Assembly: GCA_001600415.1 (NCBI GenBank)
Contig: BCJX01000005.1
Span: 680,109-744,108 of the forward strand
Origin: Pascua guehoae
Lineage: Eukaryota; Basidiomycota; Tremellomycetes; Trichosporonales; Trichosporonaceae
DNA: 64,000 bases
Direction of reading: 5' to 3'
This document shows positions 57,488-64,000 of this stretch, one piece after another (within the stretch, counting starts at the first letter, position 1; the number at the start of each line of letters is the position of its first letter). A program made the position numbers and the translations under genes. The notes under the pieces are model-generated. The model saw only the letters and a program-made list of their open reading frames with translations, was not told the origin of the DNA and made no database searches.

Positions 57488-59592
57488 NNNNNNNNNNNNN
57501 NNNNNNNNNNNNNNNNNNNNNNNNNNNNNNNNNNNNNNNNNNNNNNNNNNNNNNNNNNNNNNNNNNNNNNNNNNNNNNNNNNNNNNNCCCCCACCCCACC
57601 CCACTCCGCCTCCCTCCTGCCCTGCTTTGCTTTTCTTCTCCACCTTCCCCTTACCTATCGCCCCGATCCTATTCCCAACCCCCACCCCTTCTAACACCCA
57701 GACTCGGCAACTGGTGCCACGACCAGGCGTACATGGTCGCGCTCCAAATCGGCTCGCCGCCCCAAAGCGTCCCCGTACAGATCGACACGGCATCGTGGGC
57801 CATGACGGTGTGGGGCTCCGAGGGGCAGTGCCAGGACGACAACTGTCGGCAGGCGACACAGCGCTTTGACGAGTCACAGTCGACGAGCTACCATACCGAC
57901 AACGAGGCGTTTGGCAACAATTACGTCGTCAGCGGTGGAAAGGGCATTATCGCCAACGAGACTGTCAGTCTGGCCGGGTACACGGCGGACAATGTCCAGT
58001 TTGGTGAGTTGGGTTCTGAATCCCGCCCCTTTTGTCGGCCCTTGTGTCGGCCATTTCTGCTCCGTTTGGCGTCTGGCTTTGCTTCAGTAGCTGACAACAG
58101 GCCTCGAGCAGTCGGGCAACGGCGCCGACCTCATGGGCATGGCGATTGGCGGATACGGCAAGTTTCCCTACAGCATGCCGTTGTGGCGCCACATGGTCGA
58201 CCAGTGGCCCCAGCCCCAGTTTAGCATGTACCTCGCAAAGGACCCCGGACGCGCGACAAAGGACGACCCGTCGTATGGCGGTACCCTTACGCTGGGGTAA
58301 GTGTTGTCGTGACGGCGTGGGCGACTCGTCTACCCCGAGGCGTGTGCTACCCAGCGAGGAAGTAGAATCCCCCCCCCCCCCCCAATCGCCCATAAAACCC
58401 CATCACCCGCCCTTGCTGACATGCAGCGGGACCGACCCGTCCTTGTACGAGGGCGACTTTACGTGGCTCAACTCTGTGTCCGAGGTCCAGTGGCTCGTGC
58501 CCGTGCAGAGCTTTAGCGTCGGGGGCCAGTCTGTGATTACGACGCAAAACCCCTCGGGCAACCTCGACTCGGGCACGGGCGGGATCATGGGCCCGCTCGA
58601 CGAGATCCGCGCCATGTATGCGCGCATCCCGGGCGCAAAGCTCTCGACGGCGCGGAGCACCGAAAACGTCCTCGAGTACTACGAGTACCCGTGCGGAACG
58701 TCGTTGAATATCCAAATCGCCATTGGCGGCATGACCATTACGCTCCCGCCCGAGGACGAGTGGTTTGCCAGGTCGATTGTCGACGGCAAGGCCGTGTGTA
58801 CCGGCAGCATTTACGGCTTTAACAATACGTGAGCACGCCCAATCGATACGTTACTCGCCAAGTCGTATCTCCACGCTCCCATGACCTCCGCTGACAGGCA
58901 GAAACTACGGCACGACGTACATTCTGGGCGACTCGTTTCTCAAGCAAAAATACACGACGTTTGTCCTGAGCGACCCGCCCAAGATTGGCTTTGCCGAACT
59001 GGCGTCCACCGTCCCCAACCCCAACACGGGCGCGACGCAGGCGGGGTCCGACCAGGCCAACCCCGCCGCGCCCGGGCCGGACGGTGCTGATAATGCGATC
59101 GCAGCCGATGCGGCTTCGGGCGACGGCGACCCGGCCCAGAGCGCAGTCTCTAGCACCATCTCGGGCAGCAGCGCCGCAGCGGCACCCACAAAGGCCAGCG
59201 GCCTCAAGGCCCTCTTTGGCCTCGGCGACGACGACGACGATAAACCCACCGTCAAGGAACCCATCCCCCTCGCAAGCACAAATGCCGGCAAGGGCTTCCT
59301 CGACAATGTGTTCAACTTTGTCGGCAACGTTGCCACCGACGTCGGCGAAGCGGTCGGCGACGCGGTCACAAAGGTCGGCGACACGGTCACAAAGGTCGGC
59401 GAAAAAGTCACAAAGGCCAGCGAAAAGGTCGGCGAAAAGGTCACAAAGACCAGCCAAAAGGTCACCGGCGCCATTGGCAAGTTTGCCGACAAGGTCACGG
59501 ACAAGGTCACGGGGGCGACGAGTAAAGCGGGCAAGAGCGCTTCGGGGACGTCCCCAAAGCGGTCGGGGATCGTGTTCGCCAGGGATGTGTAG
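56610..59592 (+). CDS. Secreted A1-type aspartic protease-like protein with lysine-rich repeat tail
   Basis: Five exons (56610-57136, 57702-58003, 58101-58296, 58427-58828, 58902-59592) give 705 residues. A signal peptide (to about residue 22, ending TTAAPAP) is followed by a His/Pro-rich prosegment with repeated HPELA units. The protease domain shows MVALQIGSPPQSVPVQIDTASW near residue 203, GMAIGGYGKFPYS and SGNLDSGTGGIMGP near 388, and ends YGTTYILGDSFLKQKYTTFVLSD. The active-site triads read DTA and DSG instead of DTG; the first change is unusual. After a linker, residues about 611-690 form an amphipathic lysine-rich repeat (VGDTVTKVGEKVTKASEKVGEK) like LEA or apolipoprotein helices. Intron 1 holds long poly-C runs and a 100-N gap. 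Confidence 0.8.
56866..56972. repeat. 33-bp coding tandem repeat (HPELA units)
   Basis: About three copies of a 33-bp unit (core gggcccaccccgaactcgct) encode WAHPELARDPK/R repeats in the prosegment of the protease-like protein. Confidence 0.8.
57381..57587. other. Poly-C tracts and assembly gap in intron 1
   Basis: C-homopolymers of about 47 and 46 nt, separated by a short tcactaccaata spacer, run into 100 N (57488-57587). CCAC-rich sequence follows. All of this lies inside the first intron of the protease-like gene. Confidence 0.9.
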
Positions 59593-60384
59593 GGCTCGCG
59601 ATGGCTATGTCGGCGACCTCGACCCTTTCTCAGCCTCGACCACTTCTCAGCCTCAGCCACGGGTAGACCAGCTCTCCCTGCCTTCGACCCTTCTCGGGAA
59701 ACTTCGTTCTCGCTGGACTTTGTTCTCGCCTTCGTTGTCGCTAGTCTCCGCTGTCGCCGCACTTTGTTGTCGCCACACTTTGTTGTCGCCGCACTGTGTT
59801 ATCGTCTTCATCTCGCTGCAACAAGTGCTCGCACCCTCAACCAGTACCCGCTCCCTGAACAATCAACAATACCCACCACACGATCCACGGCCATACCAAT
59901 GCCACCTCGCCCCGTCCATTGATACCAACCAGACCCACACGTCGTCCGCCCATACACGCCAGCACTCTCCACCAACCACAACGTCCCAACCATTGTTGCA
60001 ACAACAAACCTGGATGGCTGGCCCCTCACCCCGTCCATCTGTGTATCAACTACACGCCAAACCCCTGTATCCATAATAAAACCCAGTATCAAACACCAAA
60101 TGAATGCGTTCTCATGACACTCTCCTTATTCTCGGTCCCAAACCGTCGCCTTGTTTCGTGCGTGTTTGGAGGGGGGCGTTTGGAGGGGAGCGTTGGGAGT
60201 GGAAAGCCCTCGTCGCCTCTCCTGGGTTTCCCCTTCCCGCATCCCGAGAGGCGGTGCAGCCTCGGGGGCATTTGATACCGGCTGATCAAAACAGTGAAGC
60301 AAGCCGCACCCATCGATCGGTCTCTTCCACCTCTACCACATCTCCCCCGGCGCCCCATCCCGCCCCGCCGGCGAGACCTCCATC
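59593..60384. other. Intergenic region with low-complexity 3' flank
   Basis: Short tandem motifs (ctttgttgtcgcc, three or so copies at 59755-59805; ttctcagcctc near 59627-59652) follow the protease-like gene. No coding sequence is supported up to the tRNA-Arg. Confidence 0.5.
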
Positions 60385-60498
60385 GGTCGCGTGGCCAAAT
60401 GGTACGGCGCTTGACTACGACGAGCCAGATGAGATCCAATCTCCGTCGCCGAGGCTCCGAGCCATCAAGAGATCGCGGGTTCGAGCCCCGTCGTGACC
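60385..60498 (+). tRNA. tRNA-Arg(ACG) with 43-nt intron
   Basis: The acceptor stem is GGTCGCG/CGTGACC, the D arm GCC...GGC, the anticodon stem CTTGA/TCAAG and the loop CTACGA-intron-A (anticodon ACG). The T arm is GCGGG-TTCGAGC-CCCGT. The intron at 60421-60463 is the longest tRNA intron in the window. The discriminator would be T, shared with the terminator run. Confidence 0.83.
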
Positions 60499-60503
60499 TT
60501 TTT
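60499..60503 (+). terminator. Pol III terminator of tRNA-Arg
   Basis: TTTTT directly after the acceptor stem. Confidence 0.75.
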
Positions 60504-60567
60504 GGTGCTTCGGCTCGTGAGGGAGGGTTGTTTCGGGGGTTGTGGCGGTGCACGAAGGCTTCCCGCA

Positions 60568-60633
60568 CCCCTTGGAAGAGTATCACCACTCTTCTCCTTG
60601 CCCCTTGAACGAGTATCACCATTCTTCTCCTTG
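60568..60633. repeat. Tandem duplication, 2 x 33 bp
   Basis: ccccttg(gaaga/aacga)gtatcacca + (c/t)tcttctccttg is repeated head to tail at 60568-60600 and 60601-60633 with few mismatches, between two tRNA genes. Confidence 0.8.
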
Positions 60634-60741
60634 AAACCCATACCTCAACACCTTGCAAGGAGGCCAAGTCGTCGGAGCAGGATCCGCCTGGCTGGGCACT
60701 GAGGCGCCTCCATGAGCCATCTTTCGCTTAACTTCCATCAA

Positions 60742-60831
60742 GGCGATTTAGCTCAGTTGGTTAGAGCGCATGCTTAACACGAGTCAGTCGTGCTCCGCAT
60801 GAGGTCGGCAGTTCGACCCTGTCAAACGTCA
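60742..60831 (+). tRNA. tRNA-Val(AAC) with 16-nt intron
   Basis: The acceptor stem is GGCGATT/AAACGTC with one A-A mismatch. The D arm is GCTC...GAGC, the anticodon stem CATGC/GCATG perfect, the loop TTAACA-intron-C (anticodon AAC), and the T arm GGCAG-TTCGACC-CTGTC. The intron is 60780-60795. The spliced length is 74 nt. Confidence 0.83.
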
Positions 60832-60842
60832 GTGATTCTATC

Positions 60843-60847
60843 TTTTT
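60843..60847 (+). terminator. Pol III terminator of tRNA-Val
   Basis: TTTTT 11 nt after the tRNA end. Confidence 0.7.
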
Positions 60848-61364
60848 GCTCTCGCATGCTGTCAATGGGTTGATTTATGCAGCTTTGCGTTGAGTAAAGT
60901 CGTCGTTGAGGACGACGTGGACGAACAAGTATGAGAAGTGTGAGAAGTGTGGCTAGTGGTTAGTGCAAGTGCGCCTGTAGCCGGTAGTACCATTTCCCAA
61001 GCAGAGTGCCACACGCCACTGACCCAGGCGCAGACGCGAGCCAGCCGACCGCCGAGCCGCTTGGTGAGTGCCAGATTGCGCCGTGCCTTCAGCCCGTCAA
61101 AACACCGATCGCACTTGATCACTGTCAACTTTCAACTTTGTCTCCCAACTTTGTCAATCCTCGATCCTCGATCCTTATACCCCGTTCGACATCCTGCGGC
61201 CGTGGCCGGCCCTCGCTGTGACAGAGCTGCACCGCACCGCTGCACCGACACCCACCTATACCCGCACCAGCACCGCGCACCATCCAGCTCTCCAGCTCTC
61301 CAGCTCTCAGCTCTCCACCTTCCAGCTTCCCAGCTTGCAGCTTTCGAGGCGCACGACGCAGGCC
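60848..61364. other. Upstream region of MDM12
   Basis: The last 110 nt repeat cagctctc/ccagctt motifs. The MDM12 frame is open upstream without an in-frame ATG in good context, so the start at 61365 is kept. No other gene is seen. Confidence 0.5.
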
Positions 61365-62765
61365 ATGTCGGTGGACATTGACTGGACGCTCCTGACGCCG
61401 TCGCTGGCCGAGGGCCTAGTGACGGCGCTCAACACGCAGCTGAACGCGGCCGCGCGGCCGAGTTTCCTGGGTCCGATCACAGTGACGAGTTTTGATTTCG
61501 GGACGGCCGCGCCGTCTGTCGAGATCAAGGATGTGCGCGATGTGTGGCGGGCGTTTGACGAGGCCGACGACGAGGGGGACGCGATGGTGGCGAGTGCCGG
61601 GGCAGAGGAGGGGGAGGAGGAGGAGGCCGAGTATGGCGAGTATGGGGGGGGGGGGGGGGGGAGGCGGGCGAGTCGGGACGGGCGGTATGGGCGGGATCGA
61701 GACTATCGAGACCGGGAAGGACGAGACTACCGCGACCGGGGACGAGAGTACGACGACGGGTACGCGGCCTACTATGCGCCCGGGTCGTATGCGCCGTCAC
61801 CGGGGGCGTACGGGTACGCGCCCCCGCCGTCTGCGCCGGGGCAGTTTGGCGGGCACGGCGGGCACTACTCTGTGCACTCTGCGGGTCTCGGCGGGGGGCT
61901 CGGTATGCGCCCGATGCCTGGGCGCTCGCGGCCGGCGTCTGTCCCGCCCCAGAGCGGGGTGGCCAACATGCCTGCGCCCGACGCCGACGACGACGAAAAC
62001 GACAGCGTCTACTCTGGGTTTGCGAGCGGGCGCAACTCTGTGGCGTCCGTGGGCATCGGGCTGGGCGCGCTGGGCCTCCGCCGCCGGCTGGCCGGGATGG
62101 GCACGCCGCCGCGGCGGCCCGCGAGCGGGCTGGGCGGGGTGGGACTCGGCGGCGGCGGGGGAGGGTGGGGCGGGGCGATTGCGGGGTTGGGGGATAGTCG
62201 GGAGCGCGAGCGTCCGCCATCATGGGCACCGAGGGGACCAGGAACACGCGCGCCGGCATCGGCACCCGTGTCGCCCCCGCCCTCGCCGCCCCGCAGGCCC
62301 GCAGGCCCACCACCCCGCGCCAACCCCCTGCCCTCGGTCCAGCTCCACCTCCGCGTCGAGCACACGGCAGATATCGGCCTCACCCTCCTCACGAGCCTGC
62401 AGGTAAACTACCCCAGCGCGCTCTTCATGGCCCTCCCCCTCAAACTCGTCATTACCGGCCTCACATTCACCGCAGACGTCGTCGTCGCCTACTCTGGCGC
62501 CAAACACCGCCTACACGTCTCCATTGTCGACGACCCAGACGAACACACAAAACACCCCCCACAACATCCGGGCACAAGAGAACCGGCAGCCACTACCGTC
62601 GGCCAGCGCATCCTCCCACACCTCCAGATCGAGAGCGAGATTGGCAGCGCAGACGCCCATGTCCTCCGCAACGTCGGCAAGGTCGAGCGCTTCATCGTCG
62701 ACGTCGTGCGCAAAATGCTCGTCAACGAGCTCGTCTTTCCAAACTTTCACACCATTGTCTTGTAG
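61365..62765 (+). CDS. MDM12: Mdm12, ERMES complex subunit
   Basis: A single exon encodes 466 residues. The start MSVDIDWTLLTPSLAEGL and the following FDFGTAAPSVEIKDVRDVWRAF are the N-terminal SMP-domain signature of Mdm12; the C-terminal half (VQLHLRVEHTADIGLTLLTSL, LVITGLTFTADVVVAYSG, IGSADAHVLRNVGKVERFIVDVVRKMLVNELVFPNFHTI) completes it. Mdm12 bridges Mmm1 in the ER and Mdm34 in the mitochondrial outer membrane, moving phospholipids at contact sites. A low-complexity insert of about 250 residues (Gly run, Arg/Asp/Tyr repeats, Gly-rich and Pro-rich parts) splits the SMP domain, much longer than in yeast. The Gly run is encoded by a G18 tract prone to length change. Confidence 0.93.
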   Translation: MSVDIDWTLLTPSLAEGLVTALNTQLNAAARPSFLGPITVTSFDFGTAAPSVEIKDVRDVWRAFDEADDEGDAMVASAGAEEGEEEEAEYGEYGGGGGGRRASRDGRYGRDRDYRDREGRDYRDRGREYDDGYAAYYAPGSYAPSPGAYGYAPPPSAPGQFGGHGGHYSVHSAGLGGGLGMRPMPGRSRPASVPPQSGVANMPAPDADDDENDSVYSGFASGRNSVASVGIGLGALGLRRRLAGMGTPPRRPASGLGGVGLGGGGGGWGGAIAGLGDSRERERPPSWAPRGPGTRAPASAPVSPPPSPPRRPAGPPPRANPLPSVQLHLRVEHTADIGLTLLTSLQVNYPSALFMALPLKLVITGLTFTADVVVAYSGAKHRLHVSIVDDPDEHTKHPPQHPGTREPAATTVGQRILPHLQIESEIGSADAHVLRNVGKVERFIVDVVRKMLVNELVFPNFHTIVL

Positions 62766-63363
62766 CCGGGCCCCCCGGCTTGGCCTCAGCCTCGAAAAAG
62801 TGCATCCAGGGCGGTCGGGGACCGCGGCGGGCGGCAGTGCAGCCAGCCTTGCCCGCTGGCCCGCTGGGGCTGGAGACATGCCCGTTGGGGTGCTCGTGGT
62901 AGCCGACAGTCTGCGCTGGGCCGGGACATGTCCATGTCCTATCGCGCGAATCGCACTCGCCGGGTATTGAGATTCTGCAGTTTCTCATGGCCTTCTCTCC
63001 GTTTCTCTCCCGAGCCATCGACGGTCCATCACCAGTATTGCATGACCTCGACGGTGCTCGCAATTCTCGGAAACAGTTCACTTGCACATTCCACCACTCG
63101 CTGCACCCGCCGTGCCATTCTACCGCCCAACCCGCACGTCTTCGGCCAAAACCACACACCCCACACAGCGCCATCCATTGCCGCTTATGCCAAACTCCTT
63201 CGCCCCGGTGCAGCCCACACCAGCCCACTCCACAGCATTCCTCATAGTCCCATAGTATGCATGATACAACACTGGCACACTGGCACTGTACACATTACGT
63301 CTAGTCGGCACCAACACGCATGTATGCCTCTACGTCGCCCACACCTGCCACACGCCTCGGCCC
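62766..63363. other. Convergent intergenic region
   Basis: This stretch lies between the stops of MDM12 and the last gene. No gene is supported. Confidence 0.6.
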
Positions 63364-64000
63364 CTACTTTGTCCGGTTGCGGATCTTGGGTCCCGCGCCA
63401 CCACGCTCGCGCGAGCTGGGGACTTTGGGCGTCTTGCGGTCGCGGTTACGGTTCTTGACGTTGGCAAACGTAAAGAAGTTTGTGGCCTTCTTCTTGTTGG
63501 TCGTCATGCGCTTCTCCTTTTTGGGCCCAGCGTCCTCGTCGTCGTCGTCGACCGCCTTGCGCTTGCCCTTGGCAGATGCAGGTGCAGAGGCAGAAGTGTC
63601 GGCGTCGCCGGGGAAGACGTCCTCCCATGCGAGCTCGGCGTCGGCGTCCTCCTCGTCGTCTTCGTCGTCGTCCTCCTCGTCATCCTCCTCCTCAGCATCC
63701 TCGTCTTCCTCCTCGTCCTCGTCCTCCTCTTCACCCTCTCCCTCCTCTGCACTCTCCCTCTCCTCGTCCTCCTCGTCTTCGCGCCTGGCGTCGTCGGGGA
63801 AGAACTTCGTCATGGTGACAATCTGCTTGATCGGCTGCTCGACACCCTTGACACGCTTCTCGCCGAGGAGCTCGCCGAGCGCACGCTCCTGGGCCTCGAG
63901 GACCTCGCGCGTCGCGTCCGAGGCCTCGGTGACGGGCTCCTCGGCGGCGACTGGCCCGGCCGCCGGGTTGCTCGGCGGGGGTACAAAGAAGGGAATCTTG
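63364..64000 (-). CDS. Nucleolar GTPase-like protein, C-terminal part (Nug1/GNL3-like, 5' end outside window)
   Basis: The frame is open from the right edge to the stop at 63364 with no intron visible, giving about 211 residues. The visible N-terminal piece KIPFFVPPPSNP matches the phrase that follows the GTPase domain in Nug1/Grn1/GNL3-type ribosome-biogenesis GTPases, where it comes after a KDW-type motif. Then come EVLEAQERALGELLGEKRVKG, a very acidic Glu/Asp stretch, and a basic, nucleolar-type tail (KGKRKAV, KKEKRMTTNKKK, NRNRDRK). The GTPase motifs themselves are outside the window, so the family call rests on one short motif and the overall composition. Confidence 0.45.
   Translation of the reverse strand, partial: KIPFFVPPPSNPAAGPVAAEEPVTEASDATREVLEAQERALGELLGEKRVKGVEQPIKQIVTMTKFFPDDARREDEEDEERESAEEGEGEEEDEDEEEDEDAEEEDDEEDDDEDDEEDADAELAWEDVFPGDADTSASAPASAKGKRKAVDDDDEDAGPKKEKRMTTNKKKATNFFTFANVKNRNRDRKTPKVPSSRERGGAGPKIRNRTK

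Noticed and set aside
56500..58224. 574-codon frame through poly-C and gap
   Set aside because: It is an artefact of the stop-free C-tract and N; the protease exons lie in other frames.
61492..62406. Second plus-strand frame over MDM12
   Set aside because: It is a composition-driven shadow in the Gly/Arg-rich insert; the SMP motifs are all in the annotated frame.

Overview
This window is nuclear DNA of a GC-rich fungus. The genes are densely packed on both strands. Their coding sequences are cut by many short introns (mostly 32-60 nt, GTGAGT/GTGCGT-type donors, CTNAC-type branch sites), and one-to-one fungal orthologues are recognisable (MAF1, TIM23, MTR4, ATG11, PAN6, MDM12, eIF5A). Intron density, GC content and protein character suggest a basidiomycete yeast, most likely Tremellomycetes (Trichosporonales-like). 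That placement is inference. The sequence is a draft assembly: four N gaps each abut a poly-C or poly-G tract.

Layout. 1-6.6 kb: a mucin-like single-pass membrane protein (cut by the window edge), an alpha/beta-hydrolase and a divergent MFS transporter. 7.1-9.0 kb: MAF1, the RNA polymerase III repressor. 10.7-12.2 kb: an acidic protein of unknown function. 14.0-16.0 kb: an M20 amidohydrolase. 17.2-18.7 kb: a pepsin-type aspartic protease. 19.4-21.0 kb: an F-box protein with a reading-frame anomaly. 21.9-26.8 kb: TIM23 and MTR4 sharing a divergent promoter. 27.1-28.4 kb: a Kre9-like GPI protein. 30.4-34.4 kb: an OSCA/CSC1-type channel. 35.1-39.9 kb: ATG11. 40.4-43.0 kb: a protein resembling the Gfd2/YDR514C exonuclease fold but with key acidic residues missing. 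43.4-45.2 kb: PAN6. 45.5-47.8 kb: a tRNA cluster. 48.1-52.2 kb: a tyrosine-recombinase-like gene followed by gene-poor, possibly relic DNA. 52.2-55.8 kb: eIF5A and a TAF3-like histone-fold protein. 56.6-59.6 kb: a second aspartic protease with a lysine-rich repeat tail. 60.4-60.8 kb: two more tRNA genes. 61.4-62.8 kb: MDM12. 63.4 kb to the end: the 3' part of a nucleolar GTPase-like gene.

The genes are mostly unrelated housekeeping functions (RNA processing, mitochondrial import, ER-mitochondria contact, translation, selective autophagy) mixed with secreted or surface proteins; there is no biosynthetic cluster. The most unusual feature is the tRNA set. All eight tRNA genes seen are interrupted between positions 37 and 38. 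The three initiator-type tRNA-Met genes carry candidate introns of only 7, 6 and 4 nt, and one of them lies 11 nt behind a tRNA-Thr with no terminator between. Gene models were spliced by hand from reading frames and splice signals, so exon edges are predictions.
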